From positions 1 through 64,000 of the forward strand of contig CAVPNX010000029.1 in assembly GCA_963706885.1 (NCBI GenBank): DNA of 64,000 bases, in the 5' to 3' direction. The translations under genes and the position numbers were made by a program. Under the pieces are notes generated by a model. That model had not been told where the DNA came from, did not search any database, and saw only the letters and a list, made by a program, of their open reading frames with translations. Shown piece by piece: positions 34,258-42,151 of the stretch (within the stretch, counting starts at the first letter, position 1; each line of letters begins with the position of its first letter). Source of the DNA: Prado023 sp963706885 (GTDB taxonomy: Bacteria > Actinomycetota > Actinomycetes > S36-B12 > CAIYMF01).

Positions 34258-35159
34258 CCCAGCCGGGCGGGGGCAGCGATGCGGGCGGGGCGACCGCGAA
34301 CCTGCTCGGCCCGGCGGAGATCCGCGCCCTGGCCGACGAGTTGGGGCTGCGCCCGACGAAGGCGCTCGGCCAGAACTTCGTCATCGACGCCAACACGGTC
34401 CGCCGGATCGTGCGGGTGTCCGGGGTGGCGGCCGACGACGTGGTCCTCGAGGTCGGCCCGGGGCTGGGGTCACTGACCCTCGCCCTCCTGGAGTCCGTGC
34501 GGCACGTCATCGCGGTCGAGGTCGATCCGGTGCTGGCGACGCGCCTGCCCACGACCGTCGGGCTGCACGCGCCCGATCTCGCCGAGCGGCTCACCGTGGT
34601 CGCCTCCGATGCGCTGCGCATCACCGATCTCCCGGTCGCTCCGACCGCACTGGTGGCCAACCTGCCCTACAACGTCAGCGTGCCCGTGCTGCTGCACCTG
34701 ATGGCCACATTCCCCACCCTCGAGCGCGCCCTGGTCATGGTGCAGCTCGAGGTGGCCCAACGGCTCGCCGCCCCGCCCGGATCGCGGGTCTACGGCGTGC
34801 CGTCGGTGAAGGCCCGCTGGTTCGCCGACGTCCGTCAGGCCGGCCTCGTGGGGCGCTCGGTGTTCTGGCCGGTGCCGAACGTGGACTCCGGGCTCGTCGA
34901 GCTGATCCGCACGCAACCGCCACGCGACGACGTCGACCGGGCTGAGGTGTTCGCGGTGATCGACGCGGCGTTCGCCCAGCGCCGCAAGATGCTGCGCTCG
35001 GCCCTGTCCGGCTGGGCCGGCGGATCGGAACGGGCGGTGGCCCTGCTCACCGCGGCCGGGGTGGACCCGACGGCCCGCGGCGAGTCGCTCGATGTGGCGC
35101 AGTTCGCCGCCATCGCCGCAGCTGCGCGCACCCTCGGCGGGCGGCCGAGCCAGAACTGA
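34254..35159 (+). CDS. rsmA: 16S rRNA dimethyladenosine transferase (A1518/A1519)
   Basis: 301 residues. KALGQNFVIDANTVRRIV, the SAM-binding VLEVGPGLGSLT, the catalytic NLPYN and the C-terminal FAQRRKMLRSAL match KsgA/RsmA. It dimethylates two adenines at the 3' end of 16S rRNA. The GTG at 34254 overlaps the restored tatD stop (GTGA), which explains why no ribosome site stands alone. Confidence 0.95.
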   Translation: MTQPGGGSDAGGATANLLGPAEIRALADELGLRPTKALGQNFVIDANTVRRIVRVSGVAADDVVLEVGPGLGSLTLALLESVRHVIAVEVDPVLATRLPTTVGLHAPDLAERLTVVASDALRITDLPVAPTALVANLPYNVSVPVLLHLMATFPTLERALVMVQLEVAQRLAAPPGSRVYGVPSVKARWFADVRQAGLVGRSVFWPVPNVDSGLVELIRTQPPRDDVDRAEVFAVIDAAFAQRRKMLRSALSGWAGGSERAVALLTAAGVDPTARGESLDVAQFAAIAAAARTLGGRPSQN

Positions 35160-35218
35160 CGGGTCCCTTAGCGGCGCCTTGGCCCTGGGTGGGGGGCGGC
35201 AGTTGGTACCGTCGATGG

Positions 35219-36571
35219 GTGGAGATCGCCGCTGCCCGTGCCCGATGGCGGGGCCTGCTCGTCGTGGCCGTGGTCGTCCCCGCGCTGATGGGGGCCGGGG
35301 CCCCGGCCGTGGCCCCGGCACAGGCTCGCCCCCCGGCCTCGGCGCCCGCCGCCCCTGCGGCCCTCACCCCTGCGGCCCTCGCCCCGGCCGTGGCGCGCAC
35401 CACGACGCCCTCGCGGATCCTGCTGACCCCGACCGCCGATCCGGCCACCTCCCAGCGCATCTCCTGGACCATGCCCGTCCGCCTGAAGGGGCAGCGGGTC
35501 CAGTACCGCGTCCCGGGTGCCCCGGCACAACAGGTCCGTGCCACCCGGGGGGCCGCGACCTCGGTGAAGTTCTCGGGAACTGCGCAGCCCCGGTACGCGG
35601 CCGTCCTGACCGGCCTGGCGCCGGGCACCACCTACGAGTACCGGATCGTGACGCCCCGCGGCTCCACCAAGTGGCGCAGCTTCACCACCGCGAACCCGGC
35701 GGCCACCTCACTGACCATCATCGGCCTCGGTGACACCCAGGTCGACAACCGCGGTGTCCCGCGCGCCACGCTGCGCCGGGCCCTGGCCGACGCGCCGGGG
35801 GCACAGCTCGTGCTGCAGGCCGGCGACGTCGTCAACCGGCCCTACAGGGCGGCCGAGTGGACCGACCTGTTCACGGCGATGGGAAGTGCTGCGCGCACCC
35901 GCAACTGGCTGGTCTCGATCGGCAACCACGAGCAGTGCGTCCTGGTGCTGAAGTGCCGGCACAACGGGGCCGAGGCCTTCCGCTCCTACTTCGACTGGCC
36001 GGACAACGGCTTCCCGGGGCAGGGCGAGACCTGGTTCCACGTCGACTACCAGGGCGTGCGGATCGTGGTCCTGGACTCCTTCGGCGGCCGGATGGCCGAG
36101 CAGGCGGCGTTCCTGGACAAGGCGCTGGCCGAGAACCCGAACCGGTGGTCGATCGTGCTCATGCACGCGCCGCCCTTCGCCACCCGCCCCGGCAGGAGCA
36201 ACACCGAGGTGCGTGACCTCTGGTTGCCGATCATCGAGCAGCGCAACGTGGACCTCGTCCTCTCCGGACACGACCACTCCTACGCCCGGGGCTCACGCAA
36301 GCCCAACGGCCCGGTCTTCGCGGTGAGCGTGTCGGGTCCGAAGTACTACGAGGTGACCGACGCGGACTGGGCGCTCAACCGGGCCACCCGGTCGGTGTGG
36401 GCGGCGGCGACCTCGACCTACCAGGTGATCACGGTCACCGGCGACACGTTGGCCTACAAGGCGGTGGTCTCGCACCGGGGGGCGGGGTCGACCTCCCCCT
36501 TCGGCCCGGGTGGGGTGCTCGACCAGTTCGAGATCGTCAAGTCCGCCGCCGGCGGCAAGGTGGTGCGCTAG
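35219..36571 (+). CDS. secreted purple-acid-phosphatase-like metallophosphoesterase
   Basis: About 450 residues. A signal peptide with hydrophobic core LLVVAVVVPALMGAGAPAV is followed by an Ala/Pro-rich linker, an Fn3-like N-domain (PSRILLTPTADPATSQRISW) and the phosphoesterase domain. Metal-site motifs are GLGDTQ, QAGDVVN, SIGNHEQ, VLMHAPPF and LVLSGHDHSYARG. It would hydrolyse phosphoesters outside the cell; substrate unknown. GTG 35219 lies shortly after a TACCGT -10-like box; GTG 35189 is an in-frame alternative. Confidence 0.87.
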   Translation: MEIAAARARWRGLLVVAVVVPALMGAGAPAVAPAQARPPASAPAAPAALTPAALAPAVARTTTPSRILLTPTADPATSQRISWTMPVRLKGQRVQYRVPGAPAQQVRATRGAATSVKFSGTAQPRYAAVLTGLAPGTTYEYRIVTPRGSTKWRSFTTANPAATSLTIIGLGDTQVDNRGVPRATLRRALADAPGAQLVLQAGDVVNRPYRAAEWTDLFTAMGSAARTRNWLVSIGNHEQCVLVLKCRHNGAEAFRSYFDWPDNGFPGQGETWFHVDYQGVRIVVLDSFGGRMAEQAAFLDKALAENPNRWSIVLMHAPPFATRPGRSNTEVRDLWLPIIEQRNVDLVLSGHDHSYARGSRKPNGPVFAVSVSGPKYYEVTDADWALNRATRSVWAAATSTYQVITVTGDTLAYKAVVSHRGAGSTSPFGPGGVLDQFEIVKSAAGGKVVR

Positions 36572-36596
36572 CCCGCGACGGCTACGCTGCACTCCC

Positions 36597-37523
36597 GTGA
36601 CCGCCTCCGTGACCGCCCGGGCTCCGGGCAAGGTGAACATCCAGCTCTCGGTGGGGGCAGTCCGCGACGACGGCTTCCACCCCCTGGCCAGCGTCTTCCA
36701 CGCGGTGGCGATGTCCGAGGAGGTGACCGTCGCCGAGGGTGCGCCGGGCAGCGGCATCGTCATCGGCGAGGTGACCGGACTGCAGGCCGACGAGGTCCCG
36801 CGCGACGGAACCAACCTGGTGTGGCGGGCCGCTGAGCGGTTGGCCGCCGAGGTCGGCCGACCGTCCCCCGACCTGGAGATCACCATCACCAAGGGGGTGC
36901 CGGTCGCCGGCGGCATGGCCGGGGGGTCGGCGGACTGTGCGGCCGCACTGGTCGCGCTCAACGACCTCTGGGCGGAGCCACTCGGCCGTGAGGACCTCGC
37001 ACGTGTTGCGCTCGACCTGGGCTCCGACGTCCCGTTCGCCCTGATGGGCGGCACGGCCCTGGGCCTGGGCCGCGGTGAGGTGCTCAGCCCGCTCATGGTC
37101 CGGGGGACGTTCCACTGGGTCTTCGCCACAGCGACCCGGGGCCTGTCGACCCCCGCGGTGTACGCGGCGTTCGACCGCCTCGCCGCAGATCGGATCGTGC
37201 CGGAGCCGCAGGCGGACGCGGCCGTCATCGCCGCGCTGATCGCCGGGGACGCCGAGGCGCTGGGGCGCGTGCTCCACAACGACCTGCAGGAGCCGGCGCT
37301 GACGTTGCGCCCGCCACTTCGGGACGTGCTCGACGCGGGTGTGGCCGCCGGTGCCCTCGGCGGGATCGTGTCCGGCTCCGGGCCCACCGTGGCGTTCCTG
37401 GTGTCCGATCCCGTGGCAGCAGCCCGGGTCCACGCCGCGGTGGTGGGGATGGAGCAGGTGCGGGCGGCCTTCACGACGACGGGGCCGGCGCCGGGTGCCC
37501 GGGTGATCGACCGCCGCGGGTGA
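36597..37523 (+). CDS. ispE: 4-diphosphocytidyl-2-C-methyl-D-erythritol kinase
   Basis: A GHMP kinase of the MEP isoprenoid pathway, 308 residues. APGKVNIQLSVG at the start, the ATP loop VPVAGGMAGGSADCAA near 102-116, LGSDVPFALMGG, and the C-terminal GIVSGSGPTVAFLV. A TACGCT -10 box (36583-36588) lies 8 nt before GTG 36597; leaderless. Other mep genes are not in the window. Confidence 0.95.
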   Translation: MTASVTARAPGKVNIQLSVGAVRDDGFHPLASVFHAVAMSEEVTVAEGAPGSGIVIGEVTGLQADEVPRDGTNLVWRAAERLAAEVGRPSPDLEITITKGVPVAGGMAGGSADCAAALVALNDLWAEPLGREDLARVALDLGSDVPFALMGGTALGLGRGEVLSPLMVRGTFHWVFATATRGLSTPAVYAAFDRLAADRIVPEPQADAAVIAALIAGDAEALGRVLHNDLQEPALTLRPPLRDVLDAGVAAGALGGIVSGSGPTVAFLVSDPVAAARVHAAVVGMEQVRAAFTTTGPAPGARVIDRRG

Positions 37524-37557
37524 GCGCCGTGCCGCCAGGTGCTGGCGGGCGGTGGGG

Positions 37558-38559
37558 TCAGGTCAGCGCTGGTCCCGGGTCGGTGGTGATGGCGATCAGG
37601 TCCCCGGCGAGGCGGACCGGCCCGCTGCCTGCGGGGATCACGACGCTGGTGCCCAGGCCGAGCTCGACCGAACGGCTCTGCGTGGACAGCCTCCCGGACC
37701 CGCCGATCACGGTCAGGACCCGGAAGCCGGGGGACTCCAGCTGGCAGTCCTCGTGCAGCAGCTCCCAGCGCTGGACCCGGAACTGCGGGCAGTCGACCAG
37801 CACCCGGGTGCGCCCGCGGGGCCGGATCTGCTCCCACGGTCCGGCGGTGCGCGCCCTGGCCGGGTCGTGCGGGGCGCTCACGACCGAGAAGCCCTTCTCC
37901 ACGTGCAGCTCGCGGGTCTGGCCGTCGGGGCCGACCCGGTCGAAGTCGTAGAGCCGGTAGGTGATGTCGCTGCTCTGCTGGACCTCGTAGACCAGCATGC
38001 CCGGACCGACGGAGTGGACCTCGCCGGCGTTCACCATGAAGAAGTCGTCCTGGGCCACGGGCACCGTCACCAGGTGCTCCATCAGGGTCCCGTCGACAAG
38101 CGACTGGCGCAGGGCTGCCGCGGTGTCCGCGGTGTGCCCGAGGATCAGCGCGGCGTCCTCGCGGCATGAGACGACCAGCCAGCACTCGGCCTTGCCCCGC
38201 GGTTGGCCCTCCAGCGCCCGGGCCTGGGCGTCGTCGGGGTGCACCTGGACCGACAGCCAGTCCTGGGGATCGAGGAACTTGCAGAGCAGCGGGAAGTCGC
38301 CGGCCTCCGGGCGACCGGTGACCAGCCCGGACTCCCACGCCTGTCGCAGGGTGAACCCGCCCGGAGCCCCTGAGCGGATGTCCCCGCTCATCCCCGGCAT
38401 CCCGGAGACCGCCCAGCACTCCCCGATGATCCCGTCGGGCACCGCGGTGCCGAACCACGCCCGAAGTGTGGTCCCGCCCCACAGGCGTTCAGCGAACACG
38501 GGCTCGACGACGAGCAGTTCCGGCACGGCTCGCTCCTGGGTGACGAGCAGCTCGGGCAC
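37558..38559 (-). CDS. manA: mannose-6-phosphate isomerase, class I-like
   Basis: 333 residues. Interconverts mannose-6-P and fructose-6-P, feeding GDP-mannose and polyprenyl-mannose (used by Pmt). VFAERLWGG at the start, zinc ligands in LSVQVHPDD, KAECWLVV and VNAGEVHSVGPGMLVYEVQQSSDITYRLYDF. It is the short Firmicutes/actinobacterial form. The 5' end carries two tandem starts, GTG 38559 with GGAGGAG and GTG 38526 with AGGAG, both followed by the same VPELLV peptide. Confidence 0.9.
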   Translation of the reverse strand: MPELLVTQERAVPELLVVEPVFAERLWGGTTLRAWFGTAVPDGIIGECWAVSGMPGMSGDIRSGAPGGFTLRQAWESGLVTGRPEAGDFPLLCKFLDPQDWLSVQVHPDDAQARALEGQPRGKAECWLVVSCREDAALILGHTADTAAALRQSLVDGTLMEHLVTVPVAQDDFFMVNAGEVHSVGPGMLVYEVQQSSDITYRLYDFDRVGPDGQTRELHVEKGFSVVSAPHDPARARTAGPWEQIRPRGRTRVLVDCPQFRVQRWELLHEDCQLESPGFRVLTVIGGSGRLSTQSRSVELGLGTSVVIPAGSGPVRLAGDLIAITTDPGPALT

Positions 38560-38570
38560 AGCGCTCCTCC
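38524..38570 (-). promoter_or_regulatory. tandem duplicated translation start of manA
   Basis: Two start sites 33 nt apart and in frame: GGAGGAG (38570-38564) before GTG 38559, and AGGAG before GTG 38526. Each start is followed by nearly the same 17 nt encoding VPELLV. It looks like a small tandem duplication of the initiation region. Confidence 0.8.
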
Positions 38571-38653
38571 GGAGGGGTTCGACGATCGCAGGACCGGTGG
38601 ACGGGAAGTCGACGTGTCCGACCCTACCCGGCGGGCGACTAGCCTTGGGCCCC

Positions 38654-40615
38654 ATGCCGCCCGTCGTCGCCCTCGAGGACATCCACGTCGTGTTCGCGAC
38701 CCGTGCGGTGCTCGCCGGGGTCACCCTGGGCATCGACCGTGGGCAGCGCGTCGGGGTCGTGGGCCGCAACGGCGACGGCAAGTCGACCCTGTTCCGGGTG
38801 CTCGCCGGAATGGCCGAGCCCGACTCCGGCCGGGTGATCCGCACCGCAGGCGCGCGGGTGGTGATGGTGGGGCAGTCCGACGCCCTGCCGCCGGGCGCGC
38901 GCACCGTCCGGGACGTGACAGTGGGCAACCGCCCCGAGCACGAGTGGGCCGCCGATCCGCGCATCCGCACCGTGCTGTCCGGGCTGCTGGGAGGGGTTGC
39001 CGCCCAGGGCTACGCGCAGGGCCTCGACACCGGGCTGGCGGGCCTGTCGGGCGGCGAGCGCAGGCGGTTGGCCCTGGCCCGTGCCCTGATCGACCCGGGC
39101 GACGTCCTGCTGCTCGACGAGCCGACCAACCACCTGGACATCGAGGCCGTCACGTGGCTCGCCGGGTTCCTGACCGGCCCGACCGCGCCGCCGACCATGG
39201 CTGTCGTGACCCACGACCGCTGGTTCCTCGACGAGGTCGCGACGACCACGTGGGAGGTCGCCGACGCAACGGTGTACCGCTTCGAGGGCGGGTACGCGGC
39301 GTGGGTCCTGGCCCGTGCGGAGCGCGAGCGGCGCGAGGCGGTGGCCGAGTCACGGCGGCGCAACCTGGTGAGCAAGGAGCTCGCGTGGCTGCGGCGTGGG
39401 CCGCCGGCGCGCACCTCGAAGCCGCAGTTCCGCATCGACGCCGCGAACGCGCTGATCGCCGACGTCCCCGAGCTGCGTGACACGCTGGCCCTGCGCCGGG
39501 TGGCCTCCGCGCGGCTCGGCCGGCAGGTCGTCGACCTCGAGGCGGTGGCGCTGCGCGTGCCCGGCGTCGGCGGCCCGGGCGAGGTCGTGAGCGAGCGCAC
39601 CCTGATCGAGGACCTGACCTGGCAGCTTGGGCCCGGCGACCGCGTCGGGCTCCTCGGGCCCAACGGGGCGGGCAAGACGACCCTCGTGCGGCTGCTCACC
39701 GGACAGCGGGAGCCGGACGCGGGAACGGTGGTCATCGGGTCCACCGTCGTGCCGGCCACCCTGCCGCAGACGATCGTCGCCCAGAACCCCGACGACCGGG
39801 TGCTGCCCAGCGTGGAGCGGCTGCGCCGTGAGATCGAGATCGGTGGCCGGACGGTCACGGCCGGAACCCTGCTGGAGGACTTCGGGTTCAAGGGCGAGAA
39901 GGCGATGACCCGGATCGGCGACCTGTCCGGCGGCGAGCTGCGCCGCCTCGAGCTGCTCAAGCTCCTGATCGGGGGACCCAACCTGCTCGTCCTCGACGAG
40001 CCGACCAACGACCTGGACGTGGAGACGCTGGCCGTCATCGAGGACGTCCTGGACTCCTGGCCCGGATCCCTGGTCGTGGTCAGCCACGACCGCTACTTCC
40101 TGGAGCGGACCTGCGATGACCTCTACGCCCTGCTCGGCGACGGTCGGCTGCGGCACCTGCCGCGCGGGGTGGAGCAGTACCTGGAACTGCGCTCCTCGGC
40201 CACCGGGGTGCTGCAGTCCACGGGCTCAGCCGCCGCGACGGCCAGGGCCGGGGCTGGTGGCGCCACGCGAGCAGCGGCCCTCACGACGTCCGCCGCCGCG
40301 GGCGCGCCGACCACCTCGGGGAGCGTCGGAACCTCGGGGCCCGGATCGGGCTCCGCAGCCCCGCGCCCAGCCGGTGACACCCCGAGCGGGCTCACGGGGG
40401 CGGCGGCCCACGCAGCCCGCAAGGACCTGGCCCGGGTCGAGACCCGGATGTCGCGGATCGAGGCCCTCCGCGGGGACCTGCACGCCCAGATGGCCGACGC
40501 CCACACCGACCACGAGCGCCTCCTGGTCCTCTCCTCCGAGGACGCTGCCCTCGCGGCCGAGCATGCCGAGCTCGAGGACCGCTGGCTGGAGCTCAGCGAG
40601 GCCCTCGAGGGCTGA
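38654..40615 (+). CDS. ABC-F family ATPase (ribosome-associated)
   Basis: 653 residues with two ABC domains and no membrane segments. Walker A: GRNGDGKST (37-45) and GPNGAGKTT; signatures LSGGERRRLALAR and LSGGELRRLELLK; Walker B LLLDEPTNHLDI and LVLDEPTNDLDV; H-loops VVTHDRWF and VVSHDRYF. The linker between domains (ERERREAVAESRRRNLVSKELAWLRRG) is the P-site tRNA interaction motif region of ABC-F proteins (Uup/EttA-like). The C-terminal 90 residues form a Ser/Ala-rich linker then a coiled coil, as in Uup. TAGCCT -10 (38640-38645) lies 8 nt before ATG. Confidence 0.92.
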   Translation: MPPVVALEDIHVVFATRAVLAGVTLGIDRGQRVGVVGRNGDGKSTLFRVLAGMAEPDSGRVIRTAGARVVMVGQSDALPPGARTVRDVTVGNRPEHEWAADPRIRTVLSGLLGGVAAQGYAQGLDTGLAGLSGGERRRLALARALIDPGDVLLLDEPTNHLDIEAVTWLAGFLTGPTAPPTMAVVTHDRWFLDEVATTTWEVADATVYRFEGGYAAWVLARAERERREAVAESRRRNLVSKELAWLRRGPPARTSKPQFRIDAANALIADVPELRDTLALRRVASARLGRQVVDLEAVALRVPGVGGPGEVVSERTLIEDLTWQLGPGDRVGLLGPNGAGKTTLVRLLTGQREPDAGTVVIGSTVVPATLPQTIVAQNPDDRVLPSVERLRREIEIGGRTVTAGTLLEDFGFKGEKAMTRIGDLSGGELRRLELLKLLIGGPNLLVLDEPTNDLDVETLAVIEDVLDSWPGSLVVVSHDRYFLERTCDDLYALLGDGRLRHLPRGVEQYLELRSSATGVLQSTGSAAATARAGAGGATRAAALTTSAAAGAPTTSGSVGTSGPGSGSAAPRPAGDTPSGLTGAAAHAARKDLARVETRMSRIEALRGDLHAQMADAHTDHERLLVLSSEDAALAAEHAELEDRWLELSEALEG

Positions 40616-40630
40616 CCGGGACCCCATCCC

Positions 40631-40814
40631 TGCGCCCGTTCCCGTCGAACGGGACCCGGCCCACGGTGCCTCACCCACGGGTCACGACAACCTCGCGCCC
40701 CGCGGCGTCGATAGGGCCCCCGATCACGCGGCGGTTCCAACCGGAACGGGCGCGGGGTTCGCGTCATGGCTCACTGCCCCTCGGCCTTTGCGCGGAAAGG
40801 GCCGCGAGGTTCGC
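40631..40814. repeat. four-unit palindromic intergenic repeat, copy B
   Basis: Two forward units (40631-40650 and 40689-40715) and two inverted units (40733-40765 and 40787-40814) share the core GCGAACC(T/C)CGCGCCCGTTCC or its complement with copy A at 5656-5838. The forward-forward-inverted-inverted order and the total length (about 184 bp) match copy A. It occupies the gap between convergent ABC-F and MarR genes. Confidence 0.75.
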
Positions 40815-40824
40815 CCGCCGAGCG

Positions 40825-41343
40825 TCACCCGGCCGGCGACTCGAACTGCAGGAGCAGGCGGCGCAGGCTCGTGGCCAGGTCGGACTGATCGGACGATGGC
40901 AGCACGGCCAACAGGTCACGCTCCTCGGCCAGCAGGTCGATGAACGCGCCGTCAACGCGGCCGCGCCCCTCCTCGGTGAGGGCGACCCACGTGCCCCGGC
41001 GGTCGTCGGCCACGGGCTCGCGCACGACCAGCCCCCGGGACTCGAGCCGGTCGATCCGGTTGGTCATCGTCCCGCTGGTCACCAGGGTCTCGGCGAGCAG
41101 CTGCCCCGGGGTGAGTCGGTAGGGCGGCCCGGTGCGCCGCAGTGCCACGAGCACGTCGAACTCCCACACGGCCAGCTCGTGGCGGGCGAACGCGACCTCA
41201 CGAGCGCGATCCAGGCGCCGGGCGAGCCGGTTGACCCGGGACAGGACGGCCAGGGGGGCCAGGTCGAGGTCGGGACGCTCCCGGTTCCAGGCGGCGATCA
41301 CCCGGTCGACGTCGTCACCTGGGACGCCGGGCGGTGTGCTCAC
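40825..41343 (-). CDS. MarR family transcriptional regulator
   Basis: 172 residues. A winged-helix DNA-binding domain: LAVWEFDVLVALRRTGPPYRLTPGQLL, recognition helix TSGTMTNRIDRLESRGLVVREP, wing DDRRGTWVALTEEGRG. Ligand unknown. GTG 41343 has GGGAGGAG upstream and overlaps the TetR stop (GTGA), so both regulators come from one mRNA, which is unusual. Confidence 0.92.
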   Translation of the reverse strand: MSTPPGVPGDDVDRVIAAWNRERPDLDLAPLAVLSRVNRLARRLDRAREVAFARHELAVWEFDVLVALRRTGPPYRLTPGQLLAETLVTSGTMTNRIDRLESRGLVVREPVADDRRGTWVALTEEGRGRVDGAFIDLLAEERDLLAVLPSSDQSDLATSLRRLLLQFESPAG

Positions 41344-41984
41344 TGCTCCTCCCGGGTGACCATGCTGGGATCCCGCTCCAACCCGGACACGCCGTTCCAC
41401 GCCATGTTCACCACCTGGGTGATGACCTGCTCCTTGCTGGGCTTGCGGACCTCCGCCCACCACTCCCCGGTCAGTGCGACCATGCCGACGAGCATGTGGG
41501 CGTACATCGGGGCCAGGGCGACGGGGTAGTTGTAGTGCCGGCACACGACCACCAGCCGGTCGGTCAGGTGGTCGGCGACCTCACGCATGACGGTCCCGAA
41601 CGTGCCGCCGCGCTGGTCGCCGCGGGGGTGCGGGCGCAGCAGGACCCGGAATCCGTCGGTGTGCGCGTCGATGTAGTCGAACAGTGCGGTCGCCGCCTGC
41701 TCGAGCAGGACGCGCGGTCGATCCGAGGTCAGGGACTCGGTCATCATCGACATCAGCAGGGTCATCTCGCGGTCGACGACGATCGCGTAGAGGCTCTCCT
41801 TGTCACCGAAGTGCTCGTAGACGACCGGCTTGGAGATCTTGGCCGCGGCGGCGATCTCCTCGATGCTGGCCGCGTCGAACCCGCGCTCGGCGAAGATCCC
41901 GCGGCTGACCTCGATCAGCTGGGAGCGGCGCTCGAGCGCGCTCATCCGGACCCGTCCTCGGGACTGCGGGGTGCTGGCGGCCAT
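41340..41984 (-). CDS. TetR family transcriptional regulator
   Basis: 214 residues. The N-terminal HTH (RRSQLIEVSRGIFAERGFDAASIEEIAAAAKISKPVVYEHFGDKESLYA in position 20-68) is typical; the C-terminal ligand domain has EQAATALFDYIDAHTDGFRVLLRP and GEWWAE. TetR genes at this place upstream of glmU are common in Actinobacteria. Divergent from tRNA-Gln/glmU. Target unknown, possibly itself and marR. Confidence 0.92.
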   Translation of the reverse strand: MAASTPQSRGRVRMSALERRSQLIEVSRGIFAERGFDAASIEEIAAAAKISKPVVYEHFGDKESLYAIVVDREMTLLMSMMTESLTSDRPRVLLEQAATALFDYIDAHTDGFRVLLRPHPRGDQRGGTFGTVMREVADHLTDRLVVVCRHYNYPVALAPMYAHMLVGMVALTGEWWAEVRKPSKEQVITQVVNMAWNGVSGLERDPSMVTREEQ

Positions 41985-42031
41985 GCTCCATTGTGGCCCG
42001 GGAACGGGGCTATCCTTCTCAGCACCGCCGA

Positions 42032-42102
42032 TCCCGGTTCGTTCAACGGCAGGACAGGTGCCTTTGGAGCACTCAATGGGGGTTCGAGTCCCTCACCGGG
42101 AG
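42032..42102 (+). tRNA. tRNA-Gln(TTG)
   Basis: A 71-nt cloverleaf with acceptor arms TCCCGGT (42032-42038) and ACCGGGA (42095-42101), discriminator G, and anticodon loop CTTTGGA reading TTG. T arm GGGGTTCGAGTCCCT. Directly upstream of glmU. Confidence 0.95.
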
Positions 42103-42151
42103 CACCCCCGGTCGTGCTGTCCGAGCCGGCCGTGACCCTCGAAGGAAGCCC

